Source of the DNA: Cupriavidus agavae
GTDB taxonomy: Bacteria; Pseudomonadota; Gammaproteobacteria; Burkholderiales; Burkholderiaceae
Reading direction: 5' to 3'
Length of the DNA stretch: 64,000 nucleotides
Assembly (NCBI RefSeq): GCF_004217045.1
Contig: NZ_SGXM01000001.1
Location: forward strand, 1,426,001-1,490,000
Shown: positions 16,936-26,057 of the stretch, one piece after another
How positions within the stretch are numbered: the stretch's first letter is position 1
Layout: each line of letters begins with the position of its first letter
Translations under genes and position numbers: made by a program
Notes under the pieces: generated by a model
What the model was told of the DNA's origin: nothing
What the model saw: the letters and a program-made list of their open reading frames with translations, nothing else
Databases searched by the model: none

Positions 16936-16988
16936 TTGCTGCAATCGTCATCGCTCCGAATCTACAACCCCACAGCCGGCCACCGCCC

Positions 16989-17939
16989 ATGACCTACCTG
17001 CTCCGCCGCATCGTGTATGCGTTGCCCATCCTGCTTGGGGTCGCCCTGCTCTGCTTCTCGCTGGTGCATATCGCACCCGGCGATCCGCTGGTTTCGGTGC
17101 TGCCACCGGATGCCTCCGAGGAACTGCGCCAGCAACTGACCGCGCTGTACGGCTTCGACAAGCCGTTCCTGGAGCAATTCATCCACTGGTTCAGCCGCGC
17201 GCTGCACGGCGATCTCGGCACCTCGATTGCGACGAACCGCCCGGTGATGGCCGAGGTGTCCAAGGCCGTGATCAACTCGATCCGGCTGGCCGCCGTGGCC
17301 ACGCTGATCGGCTTCACGTTCGGCTGCCTGTTCGGCTTCGTGGCTGGCTACATGCGCGACTCGGTGTCGGACCGGCTGGCGTCGTTCGTGTCGGTGCTCG
17401 GCGTCAGCATTCCGCACTACTGGCTCGGCATGGTGCTGGTGATCGCGTTCTCGGTCATCCTGGGCTGGCTGCCGGCCACCGGTGCCGGGCCGGGCGGCTC
17501 GGGCGACTGGTCGTGGGACTGGGAGCACATCCAGTACCTGATCCTGCCGGCCGTGACGATGTCGGTGATCCCGATGGGCATCGTCGCCCGCACCATCCGT
17601 GCGCTCGTGGCCGAGATCCTGTCCAACGAGTTCATCGTGGGCCTGCGCGCCCGGGGCCTGTCGGACATGGCGGTCTTCCGCCACGTGGTGAAGAACGTGG
17701 CGCCCACGGCGCTGTCGGTGATGGGCCTGCAGCTCGGCTACCTGCTGGGCGGGTCGATCCTGATCGAGACGGTGTTCTCGTGGCCCGGCACCGGCTTCCT
17801 GCTGAACTCGGCGATCTTCCAGCGCGACTTCCCGCTGCTGCAGGGCACGATCCTGATCCTGGCCGTGTTCTTCGTGCTGCTGAACCTGGTGGTCGACGCG
17901 CTGCAGACGCTGTTCGACCCGCGCATCCAACGCCACTGA
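16989..17939 (+). CDS. ABC transporter permease, DppB/OppB type
   Basis: 316 residues from the ATG at 16989. Starts MTYLLRRIVYALPILLGVAL, the classical DppB start, then HIAPGDPL. Six membrane helices. The EAA loop for ATPase contact is FIVGLRARGLSDMAVFRHVVKN. The C-terminus is the usual LQTLFDPRIQ. It forms the channel with the following DppC-type gene. Confidence 0.92.
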   Translation: MTYLLRRIVYALPILLGVALLCFSLVHIAPGDPLVSVLPPDASEELRQQLTALYGFDKPFLEQFIHWFSRALHGDLGTSIATNRPVMAEVSKAVINSIRLAAVATLIGFTFGCLFGFVAGYMRDSVSDRLASFVSVLGVSIPHYWLGMVLVIAFSVILGWLPATGAGPGGSGDWSWDWEHIQYLILPAVTMSVIPMGIVARTIRALVAEILSNEFIVGLRARGLSDMAVFRHVVKNVAPTALSVMGLQLGYLLGGSILIETVFSWPGTGFLLNSAIFQRDFPLLQGTILILAVFFVLLNLVVDALQTLFDPRIQRH

Positions 17940-17949
17940 GGAGCCTGCC

Positions 17950-18837
17950 ATGGAAATGACGCTGAACAAGGCCCTGGCCCCGCTGCCGGTCGAGCGCTCG
18001 CCCGGCTACTGGAGCACGGTTGGCCGACGCCTGCTGCGCAACAGGCTGGCGATGCTGGCCGCGCTGGTCCTGCTGACGCTGATCGTGCTGGCGATCTTCG
18101 CGCCAATGCTGATGCCGGCCGATCCGTACGCTTCGTCCATCCTCAAGCGGCTCAAGCCGATCGGCTTCGAAGGCTACCCGCTGGGTACCGACGAACTGGG
18201 CCGCGACATGCTCTCACGCCTGATGCTCGGCGGCCGGCTCTCGCTGTTCATGGGCATCACCCCGGTGCTGCTGGCCTTCGTGATCGGCAGCGCCATCGGC
18301 ATCGTGGCCGGCTATGCGGGCGGCTGGACCAACACCGTGATCATGCGGCTGACCGACATCCTCTACGCGTTCCCGTCCGTGCTGCTGGCCATCGCGTTGT
18401 CCGGCACGCTCGGCGCCGGCGTCGGCAACGCGCTGCTCTCGCTGACCATCGTCTTCATTCCGCAGATCGTGCGCGTGGCCGAGAGCGTGACCACGCAGGT
18501 GCGCAACCGCGAATTCGTTGATGCCGCACGCGCCTCGGGGGCGTCGTCGCTGACCATCGTGCGCGCCCACGTGCTCAACAACGTGCTCGGGCCGATTTTC
18601 GTCTACGCCACGAGCCTGATCTCGGTGTCGATGATCCTGGCGTCCGGGCTGTCCTTCCTCGGCCTGGGCGTCAAGCCGCCCGAGCCCGAGTGGGGCCTGA
18701 TGCTGAACACGCTGCGCACCGCCATCTACACCCAGCCGTGGGTGGCCGCCCTGCCCGGCGCGATGATCTTCCTGACATCGATCTCGTTCAACCTGCTGGC
18801 CGACGGCATCCGCTCGGCCATGGAAATCAAGGAGTGA
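17950..18837 (+). CDS. ABC transporter permease, DppC/OppC type
   Basis: 295 residues. N-terminal cytoplasmic stretch, then a first helix (LAMLAALVLLTLIVLAIFAP), PLGTDELGRDMLSRLMLGGR typical of DppC, and the EAA loop EFVDAARASGASSLTIVRAH. Six helices. Begins 10 bases after the DppB stop and ends two bases before the next start, so it is translated as part of a tight operon. Confidence 0.92.
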   Translation: MEMTLNKALAPLPVERSPGYWSTVGRRLLRNRLAMLAALVLLTLIVLAIFAPMLMPADPYASSILKRLKPIGFEGYPLGTDELGRDMLSRLMLGGRLSLFMGITPVLLAFVIGSAIGIVAGYAGGWTNTVIMRLTDILYAFPSVLLAIALSGTLGAGVGNALLSLTIVFIPQIVRVAESVTTQVRNREFVDAARASGASSLTIVRAHVLNNVLGPIFVYATSLISVSMILASGLSFLGLGVKPPEPEWGLMLNTLRTAIYTQPWVAALPGAMIFLTSISFNLLADGIRSAMEIKE

Positions 18838-18839
18838 GC

Positions 18840-19922
18840 ATGACCGAGACGCTTGCACCGCTGCCCCCGGCCGCCGCACCCGACGTGGGCGGCCCGGCAC
18901 AACCGCTGGTCATCGCCCGCAACCTCGTCAAGCATTTCCCGCTGAAGTCGCCGGTGCCGCTGCGCAAGGGCGGCGTGGTCCGTGCCGTCGATGGCGTCAG
19001 CTTCGACGTGCTCAAGGGCGAGACGCTGGGCGTGGTGGGCGAGTCCGGCTGCGGCAAGTCCACCACGGCGCGCCTGCTGATGCAACTGACCCCGCACGAC
19101 AGCGGCGAGCTGATCTTCGACGCGCAGGGCGTGGGCTCGGCCCAACTCCCCATGAAGTCGTTCCGCAGCCAGGTGCAGATGGTGTTCCAGGACAGCTACT
19201 CGTCGCTGAACCCGCGCCTGACGATCGAGGAATCGATTGCGTTCACGCCGCGCGTCCACGGCGTGCCGGCGCAGGAAGCCACCGGGCGGGCCCGCTATCT
19301 GCTCGAACGCGTGGGGCTGGAGCCGAAGCGCTTTGCGGGCCGCTATCCGCACGAACTGTCAGGCGGCCAGCGCCAGCGCGTGAACATTGCGCGGGCGCTG
19401 TCGCTGCGGCCCCGGCTCGTGATCCTCGACGAGGCGGTGTCGGCGCTCGACAAGTCCGTGGAAGCCCAGGTGCTGAACCTGCTGCTCGACCTCAAGGCCG
19501 AGTTCGACCTGACCTACGTTTTCATCAGCCATGACCTTAACGTGATCCGCTACCTGTGCGACCGCGTGATGGTGATGTACCTCGGCAAGGTGGTGGAAGT
19601 GGGTGAAACCGAATCGGTGTACGCCAATCCGGCCCACCCGTACACGCGGGCGCTGCTGGCGTCGATGCCGTCGATGGACCCCGATCACCGCACACTGGCC
19701 GCCCCGCTGGCCGGTGATCCGCCAAACCCGATCAACCCGCCGCCCGGCTGCAGCTTCCACCCGCGCTGCGCACGCGCCGAGCCGGTGTGCGAGCGTCGCG
19801 CCCCGGCGCTGACCGACGCACTGGCCGGGTATCCGGTGTCATGCCTGATGGCGATGCCCGACGGCGGCCACTCGCTGCCGCTGCGGCGCATGACTCCCGG
19901 CCTGCACGCCGCCACGCCCTGA
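18840..19922 (+). CDS. ABC transporter ATP-binding protein, DppF/OppF type
   Basis: 360 residues from the ATG at 18840. Walker A is GESGCGKST, signature ELSGGQRQRVNIARAL, Walker B RLVILDEAVSALD, switch His in FISHDLNVIRY. The C-terminal oligopeptide-type extension carries Cys-containing PPGCSFHPRCARAEPVCE, the iron-sulfur-like motif of this group. It pairs with the second ATPase encoded next. The Asp-Glu of Walker B is followed by AVSALD rather than PTSALD, a common OppF variant. Confidence 0.92.
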   Translation: MTETLAPLPPAAAPDVGGPAQPLVIARNLVKHFPLKSPVPLRKGGVVRAVDGVSFDVLKGETLGVVGESGCGKSTTARLLMQLTPHDSGELIFDAQGVGSAQLPMKSFRSQVQMVFQDSYSSLNPRLTIEESIAFTPRVHGVPAQEATGRARYLLERVGLEPKRFAGRYPHELSGGQRQRVNIARALSLRPRLVILDEAVSALDKSVEAQVLNLLLDLKAEFDLTYVFISHDLNVIRYLCDRVMVMYLGKVVEVGETESVYANPAHPYTRALLASMPSMDPDHRTLAAPLAGDPPNPINPPPGCSFHPRCARAEPVCERRAPALTDALAGYPVSCLMAMPDGGHSLPLRRMTPGLHAATP

Positions 19923-19938
19923 CCTCGCGGAGAACGAT

Positions 19939-20961
19939 ATGTCCCAAGAACTCGGCGCCTCCACGGCCCCCCTCCCGCCCGCGGTTTCGGTGCGCGACCT
20001 CCACGTCACCTTCTCGGGCGGCGGCAAGACCATCCGCGCCGTCAATGGCGTCTCGCTCGACGTGTCGCCCGGCGAGGCCGTGGCACTGATCGGCGAATCG
20101 GGTTCCGGCAAGAGCGTCACGCTGCGCGCGCTGATGCGGCTGCACCCGCCGCGTCGGACGACGATGACCGGCCAGATCCGCGTGGACGGCCACGAAGTGC
20201 CGGCGCTCGACAAGCGGGCGCTGGCGCGGCTGCGCGGCGGCACCATCGCCATGGTGTTCCAGGAGCCGCTGCTGGCCCTCGACCCGGTCTACACGGTCGG
20301 CCAGCAGATCATCGAATGCATCCGCACGCACCGCAAGGTGTCGAAGACCGAAGCGCGGGCGCTCGCCCTCAAGGCGCTCGAAGCGGTGCGCATTCCCAGC
20401 CCCGAGCGGCGGCTGGCGGCGTATCCGCACGAGATGTCGGGCGGCATGCGCCAGCGCGCGATGATCGCGCTGGCGCTGTCGGCCCGGCCGAAAATCCTGC
20501 TGGCCGACGAGCCAACCACGGCGCTCGACGCCACGGTGCAGATCCAGGTGCTGATCCTGCTGCGCGAACTGCAGCGCGAACTTGGCCTGTCGATCGTGTT
20601 CGTGACCCATGACATTGGCGCGGCGGTGGAAATCGCCGACCGCGTGGCCGTGATGTACGGCGGCCGCATTGTCGAGGAAGGCCCGATCCGCACGCTGCTG
20701 CGCGACGCGCGGCACCCCTACACGATTGCCCTGCTGCAAAGCCGGCAGCACGGCATGGACCGCGGCCAGCGCCTGCAGACCATTGGCGGTGCGCCCCCCG
20801 ATCTCTCCGCGCTGCCTCCGGGCTGCACGTTCGCACCGCGCTGCGCGCATGCCCGGCCGGCGTGCCTGGCCGAGGTGCCACGCGCTGTCGCGCTCGGCGG
20901 CGGCCACCAGGTCAGCTGCGTGCTGGCCGAGGCGCCCGCCATCAGCGAATGCGCCGCCTGA
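19939..20961 (+). CDS. ABC transporter ATP-binding protein, DppD/OppD type
   Basis: 340 residues. Walker A GESGSGKSV, signature EMSGGMRQRAMIALAL, Walker B KILLADEPTTALD, switch His in FVTHDIGAAVEIADR. The C-terminal Cys motif is PPGCTFAPRCAHARPACL. It completes the importer (binding protein, two permeases, two ATPases). The amidase starts 34 bases after its stop. Confidence 0.92.
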   Translation: MSQELGASTAPLPPAVSVRDLHVTFSGGGKTIRAVNGVSLDVSPGEAVALIGESGSGKSVTLRALMRLHPPRRTTMTGQIRVDGHEVPALDKRALARLRGGTIAMVFQEPLLALDPVYTVGQQIIECIRTHRKVSKTEARALALKALEAVRIPSPERRLAAYPHEMSGGMRQRAMIALALSARPKILLADEPTTALDATVQIQVLILLRELQRELGLSIVFVTHDIGAAVEIADRVAVMYGGRIVEEGPIRTLLRDARHPYTIALLQSRQHGMDRGQRLQTIGGAPPDLSALPPGCTFAPRCAHARPACLAEVPRAVALGGGHQVSCVLAEAPAISECAA

Positions 20962-20995
20962 TTCCATGCTTCCTGCCACGAGGATTTCACACACC

Positions 20996-22189
20996 ATGAG
21001 CCTGGCCACGCATCCCGCCCGTGCCTTCCTGCCCTACCCCGACGCGCCCGTGCCCGGCGCGGCCGATGGCCCGCTGCGCAGCCTGACCTTCGCGGTCAAG
21101 GACCTGTTCGACGTGGCGGGCTACCCCACCGGCGGCGGCAATCCCCATGTGCTGGCGCGTTCGGGCATCAAGACGACGACCGCGCCCACGGTGCAGAAGC
21201 TGCTCGATGCCGGCGCCACGTTCGTCGGCAAGGTCCATACCGACGAACTTGCGTTCTCGATGAACGGCCAGAACTACCACTACGGCGGCCCGTTCAACGG
21301 CGCGGCACCGGACCGCATCACGGGCGGATCGTCGTCGGGATCGGCTTCGGCGGTGTCGAACGGGCTTGCCGACTTTGCGCTCGGCACTGACACGGGAGGC
21401 TCCGTTCGCGCCCCGGCCAGCCATTGCGGCCTGTTCGGCATCCGGCCAACGCACGGGCGCATCTCGCTGTCGCAATGCATGCCGCTGTGCGAATCGCTCG
21501 ACACCTGCGGCTTCCTGGCACGCGACATCGCCACGTTCGCCCGCGTGGCGGACGTGCTGTTCGGCGTCGATGGCGACCCACTGCCAGCCATGCCGAGGCT
21601 GCTGCTGGCCGCCGACCTCTTCGAACTCCCCACCGCCGAAGCCCGTGCCGCGCTGGCCCCCGCCGTGGCCCGCATCGAAGCCGTGTTCGGCAAGGCTACC
21701 CCGGTGGACGTGGCCGACCGTCCGCTCCCGGACCTCTATTGGGCCTTCCGCTACGTGCAGGGCTGGGAGGCATGGCAGGCCGATGGCGCGCTGATCGAGC
21801 ACTACGGGCTGCAGCTCGGCCCCGACGTGGCCGGGCGGTTCGCGTTCAGCAAGGGCGTGACGCAGGCGCAATTCGACCAGGCGGGCGCCGTACGGCGCGA
21901 GTTCACGGCACATCTGGGCCGGCTGCTCGGCCACGACAGCGTACTGGTGCTGCCGACCATGCCTGATATCGCGCCGCTGCGCACAGCGCCGATGGAATCG
22001 CTGGAAGACTACCGCACGGCCGCGGCGCACTCGCTGTGCCTGACGCCGCTGTCGGGCTTCCCGCAACTGAGCCTGCCGCTGTCCGGGCGCAGCGGCGCAC
22101 CGCTGGGGATCTCGCTGATCGGGCCAAGGGGCAGCGACCGGAGCCTGATTGCCGTGGCGGAGACGCTGATGGCGGGGCTGGCCTCGTGA
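20996..22189 (+). CDS. Amidase, amidase-signature family (second of the cluster)
   Basis: 397 residues from the ATG at 20996, chosen over upstream frames because conservation begins at AFLPYPDAPVPG and GAGG lies upstream. Triad residues are visible: Lys in TFAVKDLFDVAGYPTGGGNP, cis-Ser in RITGGSSSGSASAVS and Ser in GTDTGGSVRAPASHCGLFG. It is shorter than the GatA type and close to the AtzE/AtzF-like or indoleacetamide-type group. It follows the ABC importer genes and probably acts on the imported compound in the cytoplasm. Confidence 0.88.
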   Translation: MSLATHPARAFLPYPDAPVPGAADGPLRSLTFAVKDLFDVAGYPTGGGNPHVLARSGIKTTTAPTVQKLLDAGATFVGKVHTDELAFSMNGQNYHYGGPFNGAAPDRITGGSSSGSASAVSNGLADFALGTDTGGSVRAPASHCGLFGIRPTHGRISLSQCMPLCESLDTCGFLARDIATFARVADVLFGVDGDPLPAMPRLLLAADLFELPTAEARAALAPAVARIEAVFGKATPVDVADRPLPDLYWAFRYVQGWEAWQADGALIEHYGLQLGPDVAGRFAFSKGVTQAQFDQAGAVRREFTAHLGRLLGHDSVLVLPTMPDIAPLRTAPMESLEDYRTAAAHSLCLTPLSGFPQLSLPLSGRSGAPLGISLIGPRGSDRSLIAVAETLMAGLAS

Positions 22190-22224
22190 AGCCCGCTGCA
22201 AACCGAACACCTGGTAAAACGAAC

Positions 22225-22638
22225 ATGCCCAAGATCCGCATCACCGCCGCCAGCCACACCTTCCTCGCCGAAACCCACCCGGACGCCCCGGAGACCGTCG
22301 CGGCCTTCCTGCAACTGTTGCCGTACCGCCAGAAGCTGATCCACGTGCGCTGGAGCGGCGAAGGCTGCTGGATTCCGCTGGGGGAGTTCCGGCTCGGCGT
22401 GGGCTTCGAGAACCATACAAGCCACCCGTCGGTGGGCGACATCCTGTTCTACCCGGGCGGCTACAGCGAGACCGAGATCATCCTCGCCTATGGCAGCTGC
22501 TGCTTCGCCAGCAAGATGGGGCAACTGGCCGGCAACCACTTCCTGACCATCGTGGAAGGCAGGGAGAACCTGCGCGCGCTCGGCACCAAGGTGCTCTGGG
22601 AGGGCGCGCAGGACGTGGTGTTCGAACTCGCGGAGTAG
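22225..22638 (+). CDS. DUF3830 family protein (cyclophilin-like fold)
   Basis: 137 residues. The pattern ETVAAFLQLLPYRQKLIHVR, then GCWIPLG, ENHTSHPSVGDILFYPGG and the ending VVFEL fits DUF3830, a family predicted to share the cyclophilin-like barrel of the TM1367/DUF3830 clan. No enzymatic role is established to my knowledge. It starts 36 bases after the amidase stop, so it is the last member of the importer operon. Its repeated association with amidases and importers suggests an accessory role in the same catabolic pathway (inference). Confidence 0.75.
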   Translation: MPKIRITAASHTFLAETHPDAPETVAAFLQLLPYRQKLIHVRWSGEGCWIPLGEFRLGVGFENHTSHPSVGDILFYPGGYSETEIILAYGSCCFASKMGQLAGNHFLTIVEGRENLRALGTKVLWEGAQDVVFELAE

Positions 22639-22679
22639 CCGCTACGCGGTATCCTTGGGCCGTCAACGGGGAGCACCGC

Positions 22680-22916
22680 ATGTACATGATCTACTGGACC
22701 GAAGCCACCACCGAGGGCATGGCGCCGCACGCTCAGTCCTTTCCGGGCGATGGGCTGCGCGACGCCCTGCAGTTTGCCGAGTCACTGCGCCGGCGCCAGT
22801 TCGCCGGCGAGCCGGTCAGCTTCGTCACGCTGTGTTCGGAGAACCCGAATTCGGTTGGCAAGTCCGGCGCCGCCGATCCGCTGCCCGACTACGAGTGGAA
22901 GAAGCGGCGGCCGTAG
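22680..22916 (+). CDS. Small conserved-looking hypothetical protein
   Basis: 78 residues, acidic/neutral, no membrane segment. Begins MYMIYWTEATTEGMAPHAQS and contains LCSENPNSVGKSGAADPLP. GGGGAGCACCGC precedes the ATG. The composition and codon use are like the neighbouring genes, which supports coding. I do not recognise the family. It converges on the RND pump gene with only 21 bases between stops. Confidence 0.6.
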   Translation: MYMIYWTEATTEGMAPHAQSFPGDGLRDALQFAESLRRRQFAGEPVSFVTLCSENPNSVGKSGAADPLPDYEWKKRRP

Positions 22917-22937
22917 GATCCACGGCCGCCGCTGGCA

Positions 22938-25900
22938 TCAGCCCGCCAGCACGCCCCGGTCGCCATCGGGCGGCGCCACGCGGAACCATGCCGCGTAGAG
23001 CGCGGGCAGGAACAGCAGCGTCAGCAGTGTGGCCACGATCAGCCCGCCCATGATGGCCGCGGCCATCGGCCCCCAGAAGACCGAGCGGGCCAGCGGGATC
23101 ATGGCAAGCACGGCCGTGGCAGCCGTCAGCAGGATTGGCCGGCAGCGGCGCACGGCCGATTCCACGATGGCCTCCCATGGCGGCAGGCCGGCGCCGATAT
23201 CCTGTTCGATCTGGTCCACCAGGATCACGGAGTTGCGGATGATCATCCCGAGCAGCGCCGTGATGCCAAGCTGGGCCACGAAGCCCATCGGCACGTGCAG
23301 CAGCAGCAGCGCGGCGGCCGCGCCGATCAGCCCCAGCGGCCCCGTCAGGAACACCATCACCGCACGCGAGAAACTGTGCATCTGCAGCATCAGCAGCGTG
23401 AAGATGATGAAGATACACAGCGGCAGTTGCGCCGCGATCGACGCACCGGCCTTGCCGCTCTCCTCCTCGGCGCCGGCGATGGAGATCCTGTAGCCCGCCG
23501 GCAGCGAGGCGCGGATCTCGTCCAGCCTGGGGTTGATCTGCGCGGTGACGGTCGGCCCCTGGATGCCGTCCACGATATCGGACTGCACCGTGATGCCGAA
23601 GTCGCGGTTCTCGCGCCAGATCACGCCCGGCTCGGAACGCAGCGTGACGCGCGCCACCTGGGTCAGTGGCACGGCCCGGCCGCTGCTGGTAGGCACCAGC
23701 ACGTTGTTGAGGTCCGACATCGCGTCGCGCTCCTCGCGTGGCGTGCGCATGATGATGTCGATCAGCTTGTCGGCATCGCGGTACTGTCCGACCGGCACGC
23801 CGGTCAGCACGGCCTGCGTGGCGCGTGCCACAGCGTTGGTGGTGACCCCCAGCGCGCGTGCCTTGTCCTGGTCGAGTTCGAGCCGCAGCATCTTGACGTT
23901 CTCGTTCCAGTTGTCGTTCACGCCCACGGTATTCGGGTTGTCCGCCATGATCGCAGACACCTGGTCAGCCGCCTTGCGCACCACGGCGGCGTCGGGGCCG
24001 ATCACGCGGAACTGCACCGGGTACTGTACCGGCGGCCCGTTCGGCAGCAGCTTCACCCGGCCCCGCAACTGCGGGAACTCGCTGGCGATCACCTTCTCCA
24101 CGCGGCGGCGCAGCGGGTCGCGCGCCTCCACGGTCACCGGCATCACAATCAGCTGCGCCACGTTCGACTGCGGAAAGATCTGGTCAAGCGGCAGGTAGAA
24201 GCGCGGCGAGCCGTTGGCCACGAAGGTGGTGATGCTGTCCACCGCCTCGTCGCGCCGCATGGCCACCTCGAAGCGCTTGGCCACCGTTTCCATTTCCACG
24301 AAGCTGGTGCCCTCGGGCATCCACAGCTCCACCATCAGTTCGGGCCGGCTCGAATCAGGGAAGAACTGGGTTTCGATGAACTTGAACGCAAACAGCCCCA
24401 GCGCGAACATCGCCAGCGTCACGGCGATCACGGTCTTGCGCCACTCGACGCACCAGTTCACCAGCTTGCGGAAGCGCGTGTAGAACGGCGTGTCGAAGAC
24501 CTCGTGATGCCCGCCATCGTTGCCGCGCGTCTTCAGCAGCAGGTAGCCCAGGTACGGCGTGAAATAGACCGCCGCCAGCCACGACAGCAGCAGCGCCAGG
24601 GCCGTTACCGCGAAAATCGCAAACGTGTACTCCCCCACCGTGGATTTGGCCAGCCCCACGGGCAGGAAGCCCGCCGCCGTGATCAGCGTGCCCGTCAGCA
24701 TCGGCATGGCGGTCGAGGTGTAGGCGAACGTGGCCGCCTCCATCTTCGAGAAGCCTTCCTCCAGCTTGCGGACCATCATTTCCACGGCGATGATCGCGTC
24801 ATCGACGAGCAGGCCCAGCGCGATGATCAGCGCCCCCAGCGAGATCTTGTGCAACCCGATGCCGAAGATGTTCATGAACAGGAACGTCACGGCAAGCACC
24901 AGCGGGATGGTCAGCGCCACCACCAGCCCCGGCCGGACGTCGATGCGCAGCGGCCGGGTATGCAGCCCCAGCGCCACGAAGCTTACGCCCAGCACGATGA
25001 CCACGGCCTCGATCAGCACGCGCACGAACTCGCCCACGCTGCGCTTGACCGCCTGGGGCTGATCCTGCACCTGCTCCATCTCGATGCCCATCGGCAACTG
25101 GCCTTTGAGCCGGTCCGTGACGCGGCGCAGTTCCTTGCCCAGCGCGATGATGTCGCCGCCCTTCTCCATCGAGATACCGAGCCCGATCACGTCCTTGCCG
25201 TTGAACCGCATGCGGCTGACCGGCGGATCGACATAGCCGCGGTAGACGTTGGCGATGTCGCCGAGCCGGATGTTGGCGATGCCGTTCGGGCCGCGCAGCA
25301 CCAGGTTCTTGAGGTCCTCCACATCGCCAAGCTGGCCCGTGATGCGGACTTGCAGGTTGTCCGTCGGCGTCACCAGCACGCCGCTGCCGGTGGGATTGTT
25401 CTGTTCCGAGATCTGGTTGGCGATGGCGTTGATGTCCAGCCCGAGCTGGGCAAAGCGCGCCTGGTTGAACTCGATGTAGAGCTTTTCGTCCTGCAGCCCC
25501 AGCAGCGTGACCTTGGCTACGGCCGGAATGCGCAGCAGATCCTGGCGCACCAGGTCGGCGTACTCGCGCAGTTCCTTGTAGTTGAAGCCGTCGGCGCTCA
25601 GCGCATAGATGGAGCCGTAGACGTCACCAAATTCGTCGTTGAAATAGGGCCCGCGCACGCCCTGCGGCAGCGTCTGCTGGATGTCGCCGATCTTCTTGCG
25701 CACCGTGTACCAGATCTGCGCGGTGTCCTTGGCCGGCGAGTTGTCCGCCAGTTGGAAGACCACCGTGGTCTCGCCGGGCTTCGAGAAGCTGCGGATCTTG
25801 TCGGCGTACGGCACCTCCTGCAGTTGCCGCTCGATCTTGTCGGTGACCTGCACGGCGATCTGCTCGGCCGTGGCACCCGGCCAGAACGCCTGCACCACCA

Positions 25901-26048
25901 TCACGCGGAACGTAAACGGCGGGTCCTCGTCCTGGCCCAGCTGGAAGAACGCCAGCAGGCCGCCCAGCAGCAGCACGACCAGCAGGTAACGCGTCAGCGG
26001 CTGGTGCTCGAGCGCCCAGCGCGACAGATTGAAGCGGGAATGTTCCAT
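22938..26048 (-). CDS. RND-family efflux pump, inner-membrane transporter
   Basis: 1036 residues, the usual AcrB/MexB length, with 12 membrane helices and two large periplasmic loops. The paired Asp of the proton relay lie in LGLLVDDAIIAVEMM (about residue 416). The N-terminus (FNLSRWALEHQPLTRYLLVV) and DEDPPFTFRVMVVQAFWPGA resemble the group of RND pumps that lacks the AcrB LLxLRL start, such as the TriC-like type. It exports hydrophobic or toxic compounds together with the adaptor encoded just upstream. No outer-membrane channel gene is in the cluster, so a shared TolC-type protein is probably used. Confidence 0.9.
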   Translation of the reverse strand: MEHSRFNLSRWALEHQPLTRYLLVVLLLGGLLAFFQLGQDEDPPFTFRVMVVQAFWPGATAEQIAVQVTDKIERQLQEVPYADKIRSFSKPGETTVVFQLADNSPAKDTAQIWYTVRKKIGDIQQTLPQGVRGPYFNDEFGDVYGSIYALSADGFNYKELREYADLVRQDLLRIPAVAKVTLLGLQDEKLYIEFNQARFAQLGLDINAIANQISEQNNPTGSGVLVTPTDNLQVRITGQLGDVEDLKNLVLRGPNGIANIRLGDIANVYRGYVDPPVSRMRFNGKDVIGLGISMEKGGDIIALGKELRRVTDRLKGQLPMGIEMEQVQDQPQAVKRSVGEFVRVLIEAVVIVLGVSFVALGLHTRPLRIDVRPGLVVALTIPLVLAVTFLFMNIFGIGLHKISLGALIIALGLLVDDAIIAVEMMVRKLEEGFSKMEAATFAYTSTAMPMLTGTLITAAGFLPVGLAKSTVGEYTFAIFAVTALALLLSWLAAVYFTPYLGYLLLKTRGNDGGHHEVFDTPFYTRFRKLVNWCVEWRKTVIAVTLAMFALGLFAFKFIETQFFPDSSRPELMVELWMPEGTSFVEMETVAKRFEVAMRRDEAVDSITTFVANGSPRFYLPLDQIFPQSNVAQLIVMPVTVEARDPLRRRVEKVIASEFPQLRGRVKLLPNGPPVQYPVQFRVIGPDAAVVRKAADQVSAIMADNPNTVGVNDNWNENVKMLRLELDQDKARALGVTTNAVARATQAVLTGVPVGQYRDADKLIDIIMRTPREERDAMSDLNNVLVPTSSGRAVPLTQVARVTLRSEPGVIWRENRDFGITVQSDIVDGIQGPTVTAQINPRLDEIRASLPAGYRISIAGAEEESGKAGASIAAQLPLCIFIIFTLLMLQMHSFSRAVMVFLTGPLGLIGAAAALLLLHVPMGFVAQLGITALLGMIIRNSVILVDQIEQDIGAGLPPWEAIVESAVRRCRPILLTAATAVLAMIPLARSVFWGPMAAAIMGGLIVATLLTLLFLPALYAAWFRVAPPDGDRGVLAG

Positions 26049-26057
26049 GGGCCGGCC

